64,000 bases of DNA from Laguncularia racemosa (lineage: Eukaryota > Streptophyta > Magnoliopsida > Myrtales > Combretaceae): the NCBI GenBank assembly GCA_037954665.1, contig JBBMOL010000038.1, positions 434,001-498,000 on the forward strand, in the 5' to 3' direction. The notes under the pieces were generated by a model. The model searched no databases. It saw nothing but the letters and a program-made list of their open reading frames with translations, and was not told where the DNA came from. Positions 36,001-47,545 of the stretch are shown here, one piece after another (positions within the stretch are counted from its first letter, which is position 1; every line of letters starts with the position of its first letter). The position numbers were made by a program, and so were the translations under genes.

Positions 36001-37171
36001 TTAAATTTTTAAATTGAATCATTTCAAATATGGTTCGAATTGTTTTTAAAAGTACAAATTGTTATGATCATATTTTACCATATATAATACAATGCACATT
36101 TTTCACTATAATTTTTATTTATACAATTTAATGCAAGATTTCAAATAACAAATATTTAAACAAACAGACTATAATAGCATATATGCATATAAAAAATAAA
36201 AGGAATTGTGGATAATAATTTTCTTACGTGCTCAACTTGCCATTTAGACATATCCTATAAATTTTCATATTTGATCATCCACAGAATAAGCAAGTTAAGA
36301 GATGAATAAATTTAAAAAATAATACAATACTAAAAAACTTACTTGGTTGCTCTGTTTAATGCGATGCTAAACAACAACTCATAATATTAACAATTTATTA
36401 CAAAACTCAAAATTAAAATGCTTTTATTGCTAGGAGAACATTACAAAATAAAGTTCTAAGTCCACAAAAATAATATAAATGGCTAATGAAAAAGGGTGTC
36501 ATATCTCATCATCTAACTTCCAAGCTCCAAGCATTTAACTTTAATCATGCTCCATACTCCATTAAATACTTAAACACTTTGGGCAATCTAGATTAAAAAA
36601 AAATAAAATTAATGCTACTTCTTTTGTTATTTATTTATTTTTAGTAAAAAGCAATTTGGTTTAGTTTAACCCTTTGGACTAAACCATAAACCGTTTGGAC
36701 TCTCTTCAAATTGAATTTTGAATTCAATCAAAATATAAGAAGTATTTTGAAGTTTGATTTAATTTGATTTGGTTTTTAAAGCCATTTAGTTTGGTTATAT
36801 GAATAGCCATATTCATTTAACCATAATATAAATAGAAATTACATGGAAATTAATGAATTAGCAATTGTTTTTAAGTGAATTAATGGCTTAGTGTTAATTT
36901 TTTAAAGTGTAACTGTTACATAATTATAATAACACCATAAACATAATAATAATAATTTTTTCCACTTGAAAATTATTATCCCTTTATGTCACCAAGAATT
37001 GAAGAAAACTAGTTAAGAGCCCATGTAATGTGTAAATAACAAAAAGAAATATAAAATAATCTTTATAATGAAACACAACTTAATATAAAAAATATATGTA
37101 AATTACAAAAATGTATGTTTGTGTTTATATTACAAACAAGAAATACTACTAAAATAATTCTCTCATCAATT
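33027..37171. other. Intergenic, mostly featureless
   Basis: AT-rich DNA between the copia element and the outer gypsy. Apart from the 111-codon ORF at 34700-35035, nothing coding is seen. The stretch 35820-36160 is dense in TTTAAAA words. Confidence 0.5.
34700..35035 (-). CDS. Unrecognised 111-codon ORF
   Basis: An ATG-to-stop frame in DNA visibly less AT-rich than its surroundings. The predicted protein (MFHMVCLTKTTAPFETMIDI at the start) has no repeats, no obvious signal peptide and balanced composition, with a Gln-rich patch NGQQQLQLEV near residue 45 and a hydrophobic segment near residues 85-93. I do not recognise a family. It may be an exon or a worn fragment of a host gene, or chance. 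No partner exons or promoter could be assigned. Confidence 0.25.
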   Translation of the reverse strand: MFHMVCLTKTTAPFETMIDIDYLSNTVCAIMVKNWLKEVYLQNGQQQLQLEVIVNFHGLLAAQIKPMAYLDGVTRPISASSAQPSPYFLWLIMTDKMIGTQPKGNVEILRM

Positions 37172-37176
37172 GACAA

Positions 37177-37538
37177 TGACATAGTGAGTTAGCGTGTTTA
37201 AATAAGATCAATTGATGATTGATTTAAGAAATTATAGAAAGTGACAAAGTCTCTCCCTCAAAGGTGTTTCAAATCATAATAATGCGATAAACTATGATAA
37301 AATCAACTAAAAACAAAAGGAATGTTATGAAAACCCTAAAACGTAGTTCAGCACGGTCTTTAGCACAGGCGTATAGAAGCCCATGTAGCATTATGTGGAA
37401 TTTCATTTAGTAAAGCCCTTTGGTATGCCCATAAATACGAGTGTGCAAGTAGCCGTGCACATTAACATGCCACTTGACATGGGCGTGCAAGTGAGTGTGT
37501 TGCCTTATTCTTGTTCCGTTGCTTTGTGCTTTGCATCA
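37177..37538 (-). repeat. Element C 3' LTR, 362 bp
   Basis: Longer than the 5' copy by about 43 bp, mainly in the GGGCGTGCAAGT region, where the repeat words differ in number. Confidence 0.9.
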
Positions 37539-38122
37539 TTCTCTCTCACTTGAGAAGAACTTGACCTTGAGTTCTTGTTTGGATATAAAGGAACATTATT
37601 GGGATTAAATGGAAATATATTTGCCACATTTAATGTCTTTGAAATGCACATATTATTAGGTAATCTCATGACATGTGCATTATCATTAATCTTCTGCATT
37701 ATTTGATATGGACCATACTTCTTAGGTTGTAGTTTATTGTATTTTTCCCACTAGAAATCTCTCCTTTTGTAGTAACACCATCACTTGATCACCTACCAAG
37801 AATAATTTTTCCTGATGATGCTTATTTGCAGCTACTTTGTACTTGGCATTAGATTGCTCTATTTTCTTGCATACCACTACTATTACATTTTGCCAATTTT
37901 CTGCTAAGTTCTTTGCTGTAGCATTAAACACAAAAGTCTTGAGAAGCTTGATCAAATCTAGTGCATGCTGGGGAGTCTTGGTATAGACCATAGAGAATGG
38001 GGATTTCCTTGTTGTTCTGTGAATCGCATTGTCATATGCAAATTTGGCTTGAGCTAGTGCCATATCCTACTGCTCTAGCTTCTCCCCACAGATGCTTCTA
38101 ATCAAATTACCCATTGTTCTAT
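37539..38122 (-). pseudogene. Element C integrase, C-terminal part
   Basis: Resumes in frame after element D with NRTMGNLIRSICGEKLEQ, then ALAQAKFAYDNAIHRTTRKS (38063-37734), ending with the GDQVMVLLQKERF beta-barrel region and KINDNAHVMRLPNN (37699-37505). The last codons extend into the 3' LTR. One TAG is in frame at about 38069. Confidence 0.88.
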
Positions 38123-38127
38123 TTGTA

Positions 38128-38782
38128 TGATGGGAATCAAACCATTCCAGTTACAGGACCACTCATTCGAGCTAGAACCAAAGGAATACAGAACCTTACA
38201 TTGAGAGTTCTACTTGATCAGATGGAACTCGAGGAGAATCATCTAGTTTCTTCATTCATTTAGCATGATTGTTGTATTTTCAATCAAATACACTTGTCAT
38301 TGCTTCAGGAAAACAATTGATGATTTAAGTCGGTGGTGTATTTTCAAGGCCGGCCATAAAGGTCGGTGGTGCACTATTTAGGCCGACCATAAAGGTTGGC
38401 GGTGTGTTTTTTCTAAAACCGGTGGTGTACTTTTCCAAAGTCGGTAGCTTACAATTTAGGTAGGTTATGTTATGTTGAACTAAATTTTTTGGGGATGAAA
38501 CTTTGGAAATGAGAAAGATACAGAACTTGGACCTTTGAGATATACACATTTGAGTTTTTCTCTCTCTTACTCTTATTAATCTTTGGGTTGTGGCGAGTGA
38601 CGGCATTTAGATTATTGTGTATCATATCAACTAATCCGTGTTAAGATTATCCTCTTACTAGTGTGTAATATCTTGTAAGGGTTTAGGTTTTTATGTTGTT
38701 GTTTTGAATTGTTCAGATTATTTGTTGTGATTATTAATTGGGATTGCAAGTGTTGGGTTCTGAATTAGAATTAGGCACATCA
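38128..38782 (+). repeat. Element D 5' LTR, 655 bp
   Basis: Starts TGATGGGAATCAAACC and ends GGCACATCA. It contains a GC-rich repeat block (38330-38460) of GGCCGGCCATAAAGGTCGGTGG-like units. The antisense ORF at 38325-38606 only reflects this repeat (PPTFM-GL units) and is not a gene. Confidence 0.93.
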
Positions 38783-38787
38783 TAATT

Positions 38788-38798
38788 TGGTATCAGAG
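38788..38798 (+). other. Element D primer-binding site
   Basis: TGGTATCAGAG starts 5 bases after the LTR, the initiator tRNA-Met type used by its relatives. Confidence 0.85.
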
Positions 38799-39035
38799 AA
38801 AAAGTTAAGAATTAGGGTTTCTTCTCTGGTTTGTGTGATTTTAATTAGGGCTTATGACATGGTTATTGATAGTGGATTAAAGTTAGGGTTTATACTATCA
38901 ATTGTGCTGTGGTCTGATTGGAATTGAATTGGGGATTGAGCGAAGGTTAAAAATTAAGGATTGTGTTGTCGGGGTTATTGCGGTATGTGATTGTGATTTG
39001 GGAATTCTTGTGTTGAGATTGCAATTTAGTGAAGC

Positions 39036-40740
39036 ATGTCGAATGATACTGTGAATGGAGGAATTGGGAATGAAACCAACAGTTAGGTTGGAGGAGGAGG
39101 TCAAAGACGTCATGCTGCAGGTAGTAAGAGAAATTTAGAAGAATTGTTGTAGGACCTAACCACTATTGTTACTTATCTAGCAACACGGGTCGATCAAATG
39201 ACATTATCTCAATAGTTAGTGGCAAATCCATGGGCACCCCCACCTCAGGTAGCCATTAATGATGTACGTAGGGAAAGATCATTAGGAGGAAATAGGGGCA
39301 AGCTAGTTAAAGGAGATTATCATGTTTACTGAGAAGAAAGGGATGATAACTTTAAGGATGAATTCTATCATAACTGTGAGTTTAGGCCACCTAGGTGATG
39401 GGAATCAAATCATCTTGACTACAAATGCATCTATCAATTGTTTCATGACAACAATTGATGACTCAAGTAGGCATGAAATTTCAAGGACGGTGATGCACCA
39501 TTTAGGCCGGCCACAATGGTCATTGACGTAAAATGAAGGTCGGCCATAAAGGCTAGTGGCCTAGATTAATAGATGTCCAATTTAGGCCATGTTTTCGAAC
39601 CAATTGTCTTGTAATAGAGCATTTACTTCCTTTATATACTTTAGGGAATAGAAAGATGGATAGACTTTAGACATTTGAGAAATACATAAAGTGGAGTTTA
39701 CTTCATTTTCTTATACTCTTATCAATTTATGGATTGTGGTGAGTGACGGTATCGAGATTGTTGTGTGTCATATCACTAATACTGTGTTAGGACTATTCTC
39801 TTACTAGTGCATCATATTTGGTAAGGGTTTAGGGTTTTATCTTGTTATTATTGTTTGTTTGATTATTGAAATTGTGTTTGTTGTGATTTGTCGTTTGGGT
39901 TTGTGATTGCTTGGTTCTAAATAGGAATTAGGCATATCATTAGGGGTTTGGAATATGTGAAGTTACAGATGCCTTAATTTGCTGGAAGGGGATTTGCAGA
40001 GGATTATCTTGATTGGGAGGATAAGGTGGAAGAACTTTTTGAGTGTTATGAGATCAATGACCATACTCGAGTACATTTGGTAGCAGTTAAGTTTACAAGG
40101 TATGCTGCTTTATAATGGAAGAACATTGTGGCCAGTAGGAAGAGAGATAGAGATGCTGAAATACGTACTTGGCAGGAGATGACATGGTTTATAAGGAAGA
40201 GGTTTATACTAGAGCATTACAAATAGGAGCCATTCATGTGTCTTCAGACATTGAGACAGGGAGGCAAAATCATAGATGAGTATGTTCAAGAGTTTGAGAC
40301 ACTAATGATTCGATGTGGAGTAGTTGAACCTTTTAAATAGACAATGATACGATTTGTATCCGGTCTGAAATATGAGATCGCTTGTATTGTGGAGCTATAG
40401 TGATATGACACACTTGATGAGGCTATTTAGTTGGCTTTGAAAGTTGAGAGATAGAGGCTTGCTAATACTTATAGAGCTGCGAGTAATAGGTATGGATCCT
40501 CTAATAAATTATATGGTTTAAATAGCAAACATGTTGATAAAGGGGGATATGGTAAAAATGTGCAAAAGAATAAAATTATTCCAGACGTTAGAGGGGAGAA
40601 GGAAGTTGCTAGAAAGGGAAAAGCAGCTGTTGGAGATGAGAATAAATATATGACAGCCGAGTCATCAGGAGGAAATAGTCGTCAGGTTAAATGCTTCAAA
40701 TGTTTAGGTTTTTGACATATAACAGCTCAATGTCCTAACT
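39036..40740 (+). pseudogene. Element D Gag, split by a solo LTR
   Basis: Start at 39036 (MSNDTVNGGIGNETNS). The N-terminal part runs to FRPPR at 39395, where a solo LTR is inserted, and resumes at 39945 with GLEYVKLQMP. The Gag core follows (YLDWEDKVEELFECYE, then FIRKRF-like and QGGKIIDEYVQEF segments), then a Lys-rich linker and the knuckle CFKCLGF-stop-HITAQC (40692-40733), with a TGA inside. Many Q and W codons have become stops. Confidence 0.88.
39396..39939 (+). repeat. Solo LTR inside element D Gag, 544 bp
   Basis: Starts TGATGGGAATCAAATC and ends GGCATATCA. It resembles the LTRs of elements B and D, including a short GGCCGGCC repeat block (39500-39560). It is flanked by CTAGG (39391-39395) and TTAGG (39940-39944), a 5-bp duplication with one change. 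Element A, which has no insertion at this site, reads straight through as FRPPRGLEYVKLQ, so the junctions are exact. Confidence 0.93.
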
Positions 40741-40745
40741 AAAGA

Positions 40746-41400
40746 GTGATGACTGGTATGGAGGTAAAGAGTGAGGATGACGAGGAGGAGATGCATGAAC
40801 CTACAGATTTGTTAGTAGTATTAGATGAGTATTATAGAGATGCAGATGTTGAGGTGCATGAGGACAAAGGAAATGATCAGTATTTGGCTATCAACGTGTT
40901 ACGCCAGGTGGTGACTACCTTTCTTACTAATGAGGAAGAATAGAGGGAAAACCTATTTCATAATTCTTGCAGGGTCCAAGGTAACCTTTATGCACTTATC
41001 ATTGATGGTGGTAGTTGCACTAATGTAGTGACTGCTTCACTAGTTAATAAATTAAAACTAGTCACTACCCCACATCCTAAGCCTTATTAATTGCATTGGT
41101 TGAGTGAATAAGGTAGTATGCATGTCACTCAAAGGGCTAAGGTTCCATTCAGCATATGAGAGAGATACTATGATGAGATAGTTTGTGATATTCTTCCTAT
41201 GTATGTATCACACATACTGCTTCGTAGACCTTGGTTATATGATAGGAGGGTATTGCATGATGGGTTTAAGAACACCTATACGTTCCAGAAGGATGGTAAG
41301 CGCATTGTATTGAATTCCATGTCACTTACTGAAGTACAAGGGGCATAGAGACAAATTAATAAAACTGTTAAAAAGAAGACCTTGTTTATGGGACAAGATG
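40746..41400 (+). pseudogene. Element D aspartic protease
   Basis: An open acidic linker (40746-40943), then LIIDGGSCTNV at about 40996-41030 (D-G-G where element A has D-S-G) and the C-terminal half with RRPWLYDRRVLHDGFKNTYTF. Several stops. The Ser to Gly change is shared with element B. Confidence 0.82.
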
Positions 41401-41499
41401 AATTGGAAGAGGCAATCCAATAAGAGAGACTAGTGTATCTATTATAGATGAGATATGTGTTGGAAGTGGATGGACGAAAACAATTACCCCTAGTTGTGA

Positions 41500-42440
41500 A
41501 TTAGGTGCTAGATGAGTACATGGATATATTCCCAAACGAGTTGCTTGAGGGATTACCCCTAGTGAGAGGCATTGAGCATGCCATTGATTTTTAGCCAGGA
41601 TCAGTCTTACTAAGTTGACTTGCATATCGCATGAATCTTGAAGAAGCTAGAGAATTAAAGCGATAGGTGGATGAGCTAATAGAAAGGGGTTTTGTCAGGG
41701 AGAGTACTAATCCTTGTGCTGTTCTTGCACTTCTTGTTCCAAAGAAGGATGGCACATGGAGAATGTGCATTGATAGTAGAGCCGTTAACAAAATCATCAT
41801 CAAATATATGTATCATATTCCTAGACTTGATGATATGTTGGATGAGTTGAATGGTGCACATGTATTCTCTAAAGTAGATCTTAAAAGCAGATATCACTAA
41901 ATTCGTATGAGGGGTGGAGATGAGTAGAAGACCGCTTTTAAAACACGGCATGGTTTATATGAGTGGATGGTCATGTCATTTGGGTCGACTAACACCCCTA
42001 ATACTTTCATGCAACTAATGAATCATGTTCTGAAGGAATTTCTAGGAAAATTTACTATGGTCTCTTTTGATGACATTATGATTTTTAGCAGAAATATGAA
42101 AGGTTATGCTGAACATTTGCAGACAGTCTTTTGGGAATCTCAAGAAGTGTTCATTCTATTAGTCAGAGGTAACATTTATTGGTTTTATTGTGACTAGTAC
42201 TGGTGTAAGAGTGGATGAAGAAAAAGTTAGGAATATCATGGAGTGGCCAACACCATAATCAGTAGCTGAAGTGAAGAGTTTTCATGGTTTGGCTTCGTTC
42301 TATAGGAGATTTATCAGGAACTTCAGTAGTATTGTCAGTCCATTGACTGAATTAACCAAGAAGAATGTTCCTTTTGTTTAGGGAGATCGAGCTTAGAGGA
42401 ATTTTGAGGAAGTGAAGGCGAGGCTAACTAGTGCCTCGAT
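41500..42440 (+). pseudogene. Element D reverse transcriptase
   Basis: Starts around DEYMDIFPNELLEGLP. The open segment 41667-41900 has [18 protein letters not shown] and [12 protein letters not shown]. It continues with [12 protein letters not shown]; the palm SFDDIMIFS (about 42067-42093) keeps both catalytic Asp. Downstream of YAEHLQTVF the frame is broken, and the thumb [16 protein letters not shown] is read in another frame (about 42270-42320). Stops at 41592, 41664, about 41898 and about 41925 replace Q, Q, Q and W of the family. Confidence 0.9.
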
Positions 42441-42830
42441 TTTAGCCCTATCAGATTTTGATAAAACTTTTGAATTGGAGTGTGATGCATTTGCGGTAGG
42501 TATTGGTGCTGTGTTGATGTAGGAGAGGAGGCCCATTGTGTATTTCAATGAAAAACCGAATGGTGCACCTTTGAACTATTCAATGTATGATAAGGAGTTT
42601 TATTCCTTAGTACGTGCATTGATGGTGTGGTAATACTATCTTCTCCCTAAGCAGTTTGTTATATATAGAGACCATGAGTCACTAAAGCACTTTAAAAGCC
42701 AACAACGCTTATTTAAATGACAAGCTAAATGGGTAGAATTCCTAGAGAGTTTCACTTATTTGATTAAGTATAAAAAGGGGAGTACAAATATTGTAGTTGA
42801 TGCATTATCATGCAGGTAAGTACTTATCAC
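42441..42830 (+). pseudogene. Element D RNase H
   Basis: FELECDAFAVGIGAVLM, a TAG at 42520-42522 in place of Gln, then ERRPIVYFNEK, MYDKEFYSLVRAL, YRDHESLKHFKSQQ and IVVDALSC. All the expected blocks are present in one frame with a few stops. Confidence 0.88.
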
Positions 42831-42839
42831 TTCTCTCTA

Positions 42840-44117
42840 GTTAAAGTTACTTGGGTTTGAGTTAATGAAGGAGCAATATATTCATGATGATTGCCTAAAA
42901 TTGATTGTTGAGCAATATTCTGGAGGAAATGTAGTAGAGGGGTACTATATGGTAGCTGGTTTTCTATATAGAGTAGGGAAATTGTGTATACCTTATGGTT
43001 TTATTAGGGAATTGTTGGTCCAAGAAGCTCATGCTAGAGGGTTATCTAGGCATTTTGGTGAAAAGAGGATATTAGAGTTGTTAAAAGAACATTTTTACTA
43101 GAGGAGTATACTAAAAGATGTCCACAAGGGTTTGGAAAGATGTGGTGTTTGTAAGAGGGCGAAGGGAATGAAGGGAGCTTGAGGTGAATATATGCCTTTA
43201 CCTTTGCTTACATAGCCTTAGATTGATATCAGTATATATTTTATCTTAGGTTTTCCCAAAACATGGAGAGGTAAAGACTCCATCATGGTAGTCATCGACC
43301 GCTTCAGCAAAATGTCACACTTCGTACCTTGCCACAAAATAGATAACACACTTTTTTTTGCTAACCTTTTTATGCAGGAAATTGTATGATTACATGGTAT
43401 TCCTTACAACATAGTGTTTGACAAAGATATTAAGTTTCTTAGCTTCTTCTAAAAGACACTTTGGAAACTACTTAGTACTAAACTCATGTATAGTACATCT
43501 TGTCATCCTCAAACAGAAGACTAGACAAAGGTTGTCAATCGTACTATTGGGGCCTTACTAAGAGCAACGGTTGGTAAGAATTTTACCGATTAGGACTTGT
43601 GTCTCCCTATTATTGAGTTTGCTTACAACAGGTTGACTCATAGTTGAATCGATAAGTCTCCCTTTGAAGTCGTGTATGGCTATAATCCTACCATTCCATT
43701 GGATTAAATAGCTAACCCGACAACGAAGGAAGAAAGTTTGGGTGGAGTAGAGGATGCCAGGGAGATTTAGAAACTTCATTAAAAGACTTCTGAACATCTT
43801 AAGAAAACTTAGGAGTAGTAGAAACTCCAAGGCAACAAAAACAGGAAAGCCAAGGTTTACAATCTAGGTGACTTAGTTTGGATTCATCTCAACAAAGATA
43901 GGTTTCCTCATAAGAAATCACAGAAACTTTCACCTAGAGCAGATTGACCATTTAAGATACTGAAGCGCATTAACAACAATGCTTATAGGGTGGAGCTGCT
44001 AGAAGAATACGACATTTCTACTACATTCAATGTAGTAAACCTATCACCTTATTCATCAGAAGACCTTTATGAAGAACCATCAAATTTGAGGGCAAATCTC
44101 CCACAAGCTTGAGGAGA
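42840..44117 (+). pseudogene. Element D integrase
   Basis: The zinc-binding region (42865-43190) shows AHARGLSRHFGEKRIL and CGVCKRAKG. The core (43220-43700) shows SIMVVIDRFSKMSHFVPCHK with the first catalytic Asp and KVVNRTIGALLRA. The C-terminal domain (43840-44117) shows GDLVWIHLNKDRFP, VELLEEYDIS and FNVVNLSPY. The tail SNLRANLPQA, a stop and GDDGNQ runs into the 3' LTR; the same tail is what remains of pol in elements A and B. No chromodomain is evident. Confidence 0.88.
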
Positions 44118-44766
44118 TGATGGGAATCAAACCATTCCAGTTAAGGGACCACTCACTCGAGCTAGAACTAAAGGATTATAAAACCTTACATTGAGAGTTT
44201 TACCTGATCAAATGGAACCTAAGGAGAATCATCTAGTTTCTTCATTCATTTGGCATGATTGTTGTATCTTCAATCAAATAAACTTGTCATTGCTTTAGGA
44301 TAGCAATTGATGATTTAAGCTAGTGGTGTATTTTCAAGGCTGGCCATAAAGGCCAGTGGTGTGTTTTTTCCAAGACCGGTGGTGTACTTTTCCAAATCCG
44401 ACGGCTTACAATTTAGGCTGGTTATGTTATGTTGTGTCAAACTAAATTTTTGGGGGATAAAACTTTGTATTCTTTATATACATTTGGGAATGAGAAAGAC
44501 ACAAAACTTGGACCTTTGAGATAGACACATTTGAGTTTTTTTCTCTCTTACTCTTATCAATCTTTGAATTGTGGCGAGTGATGGCATTTAGATTATTATG
44601 TGTCATATCAACTAATCTATGTTAGGATTATCCTCTTGCTAGTGCGTAATATCTAGTAAGGGTTTAGGTTTTTATGTTGTTGTTGCTTTGAATTGTTTAG
44701 ATTATTTGTTATGATTATCAATTGGGATTGAGACTATTGGGTTTTGAATTGGAATTAGGCACATCA
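44118..44766 (+). repeat. Element D 3' LTR, 649 bp
   Basis: Pairs with 38128-38782. It has fewer GGCCGGCC-type units (44330-44420) and a short extra block near 44460-44490, so the two copies differ mainly by repeat-number changes. Confidence 0.93.
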
Positions 44767-44771
44767 TTGTA

Positions 44772-45521
44772 GCTTCAGTCTATCCATTTGTTTGAGGGTG
44801 AGAGGTATTCTTGTAATTTAAAGATGAATCAAACATCCACCATAAAGTTCTCCAGAAGTAGCTTAGGAATTTGCTGTCTTAATTTGATGTAATAGACTTG
44901 GGTACCCCATAGAGATGAACAACTTCTCCGAAGAATAGTTTAGCAATAACTTGTGCATCTGCTACTTTTTGGCATGATATTAAATGTGCCATCTTGAAAA
45001 ACCTGTCAACCACAAAAAAAACAAAGTCTATGCCCTGTTGAGCATAAGGCAACTTGAGTACAAAATCCATTGACAAGTCTTCCTAGATATTTTCTGGAAT
45101 AGGTAAAGTCATGTATAATTTAGTATTTTGAGACTGTGCCTTAGTTATCTAACATATATAACAACATTGTACTACTCTGCTCACATCTCTTCTCAAATGA
45201 GGCCAATATAATCTATTACTAATTGCAACAATTATCTTATCTCTGCCCTAAATGACTAGCTAATCTACCCCTATGTAGATCACAAATTAACTTTTCCCTC
45301 AATAAAGACTCAGGTACACATAGTTGATTTCCCTTCATTAAATAGCCATCATGGATATGAAAATAACCACAAGGCTGCTTACTTATACACCTTTCCCAAG
45401 CCTCCTTAAAATTTGCATTAGCCTCATATAATTCTTTCAAGTGTTCAAATCCCATAATTTCAATAGAAAAAGTGATCAAAAGATTAGCCCTCTTACTCAA
45501 AGCATGCATTATTCTGCACAC
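44772..45521 (-). pseudogene. Element C integrase, N-terminal part
   Basis: 45521-45237 holds the linker and the zinc-binding region (LICDLHRGRLASHLGQR). 45076-44879 holds the core start [20 protein letters not shown] and [15 protein letters not shown] with the family's catalytic region. It continues to [16 protein letters not shown] at 44772, where element D interrupts it. The next codons, NRTMGNLIRS, are at 38122. Confidence 0.88.
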
Positions 45522-45891
45522 TTAATTTATCTCTCAGCTTGAAAGGAAACTTCTACAAGAACTGGATCCACCTCACATGCATGTCTTTACTAATTCTAAT
45601 ATGGTTATTCAGATGTTTGAGTGTATCACAATCTGAATATAGGATAAACTCCTTACCAACCAAATAATCTTCCTATGTCCTCAAGGCACGCATCACTAAA
45701 TAAAATTCCTTATCATATGTAGACCAACTCCTCTTAGAGTCACATATTTTTTCACTAAAGAATGCAATTAGTTTCTTTTCCTGAGATAACATTGCTTCTA
45801 TACCATCACCACTCGCATCATAGTCTGCCTCAAGCAGCTTATCAAAGTCAAGTAGTGCTAAGATAGGTGCACTACATAGCTTCTCTTTCAA
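45522..45891 (-). pseudogene. Element C RNase H
   Basis: Follows [21 protein letters not shown], then the first catalytic region [14 protein letters not shown], then KLIAFFSEK and [14 protein letters not shown]. The C-terminal half is interrupted by stops. It degrades the RNA strand of the RNA-DNA hybrid in intact elements. Confidence 0.8.
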
Positions 45892-45921
45892 TAGAGTAAA
45901 ACTGGCTTCAATTTCCTCATT

Positions 45922-46918
45922 CTATTGAAATCTACCCTTCTCCAAACATTCAGTCATAGGTGCTACAATAGTGCTAAAGTGTCTAATAAATCTCTTGTAA
46001 AAACTAGCCAACCTTAAGAAACTTTGCAGCTCAGTGACATCTCGTGGAATAGGCCATTCTCTAATAGCCTTCACCTTCTCTTCATCCACTTGTATCCCAT
46101 CACCATTAACTACAAAGCCTAAAAACAACAACTTTCTAGATAGCAAAATACACTTCTTCATATTCACATACAACTTGTTCTTTTTTAAGATAGACAACAC
46201 TTTCCTCAAATGCACTACATGCTCTTCCTTAGATCTACTATATATGAGGATATCATCAAAATATATAATAACAAAGTGACCAATGAAAGGCTTCAGTACC
46301 TGGTTCATGATCCTTATGAAAGTGTTTAGTGCATTGCTAAGGTCAAAAGGCATGACCAGCCACTTATACAGGCCCTCTTTGGTCTTGAAAGCCATCTTCC
46401 ACTCATTCCTTAGCTTGATCCTGATTCGATGATAGCTGTTTCTCAAATCATTCTTTGAGAATATGACCACTCTACTCAATTGGTCTAACATGTCTTATGG
46501 CCTCAAAATTGTGAATTTGTACCCAATAGTAATTTTGTTGATAGTCCTGATATCTATGCACATCCTCCAACTCCCATCTTTCTTTGGAGTCAATAAGGTG
46601 GGTACAACACATAGACTCGCTCTCCTTAATGAAACCCTTTTGAATCAACTCTTGTACCTTCTCTTATAATATTTCTATCTCTTTCGGGCTCATCTTATAG
46701 TGGAGTAGATTTGGAAAGATAGCACCAGGAATTAAATTGGTGTGGTGCTGTATGTCTCTTATGAGAGTTAAGCCCTCTGGTAAGTCATCAGGTAACACCT
46801 CATTGAGCTCATCCAATAAAGTCTTGATATTGTCTGGCATCTCCTCTACCCACTCATCCCTATCCACTGTCAAGACCTGCTTTATAATTAGTGCATGTAT
46901 AGTTTGGGACTCCTTCAT
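45922..46918 (-). pseudogene. Element C reverse transcriptase
   Basis: The N-terminal linker is open at 46918-46664 (ELNEVLPDDLPEGL, then DIQHHTNLIPGA). The palm and thumb are open for 189 codons (46491-45922): [25 protein letters not shown], the catalytic [11 protein letters not shown] with both Asp kept, [18 protein letters not shown] and [13 protein letters not shown]. Stops lie between the two segments (about 46500-46660). This is the best preserved RT in the window, but Lys/Asn substitutions at normally conserved sites (for example KNDL for KIDL) suggest decay. Confidence 0.9.
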
Positions 46919-47236
46919 AGTATCCTCAATTTCCCCTTTAGACTATGTAATCATATGGAAAGAGCATCCTTCCACCTTAGAAGGCTTGGGACGATTTGTT
47001 AGCTTCAGAGGTAAAAGCGTAAACTTCACCCCATTCTTCTCTAACCTGTACATGTTTCCCCTGCCCACATGCTAAGTGTTAACATCATACTACCAAGGTC
47101 TCCTAAATAGCAAGTGACAGGCATCCATATCTACTATGTCACAATACACCTCATCCCAATATTTACCAATGGAAAGTCATACTTTGCATCTCTCTCTAAC
47201 CTCAAGCTTTTCTGCTACTTTGATCAACTTAATGGC

Positions 47237-47530
47237 TTATGGGTTGGGATGCTTCTCGCTTGGTAAATGCAATGCTTGTACAATCTCCTTGCCTATAATA
47301 TTTTCACAGTTGCCACTATCTACTATTAATTCAAATATCTTCCCCTCACTCGTGCATCTAATGTGGAATAATTGATGTCGTTGAGTTTGTTCCTCTCTCT
47401 TTGGTGTAAGCATCAATTTCTTAATTACATATGCTTGCTTGTCATATTCATCCTTCTCTTTGTAGTACTCATCACCGCCATCAGGCTCATAGTTAATCTT
47501 ATCTTCCTCATCTCTCTCCACTATATTCAC
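47237..47530 (-). pseudogene. Element C aspartic protease
   Basis: Open segment of 97 codons: an acidic linker, then HQLFHIRCTSEGKIFELIVDSG with the catalytic D-S-G, followed by NCENIIGKEIVQALHL. The second half is decayed. It processes the Gag-Pol polyprotein in intact relatives. Confidence 0.8.
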
Positions 47531-47545
47531 TGCTCTTTTGTTGGA

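Larger units (their letters stand above)
38128..44766 (+). mobile_element. Full-structure Ty3/gypsy retrotransposon (element D) nested in element C
   Basis: LTRs lie at 38128-38782 and 44118-44766, with a perfect target duplication TTGTA at 38123-38127 and 44767-44771. The internal order is primer site, Gag (itself split by a solo LTR), knuckle, protease, RT, RNase H, integrase, polypurine GAGGAGA. It is the only member of the A/B/D family here that still has the whole pol. In-frame stops, many of them CAG to TAG, leave it non-coding. Confidence 0.95.

Noticed and set aside
38325..38606. 93-codon minus-strand ORF with PPTFM repeats as a gene
   Set aside because: It lies wholly in the D 5' LTR and follows from a DNA repeat there.
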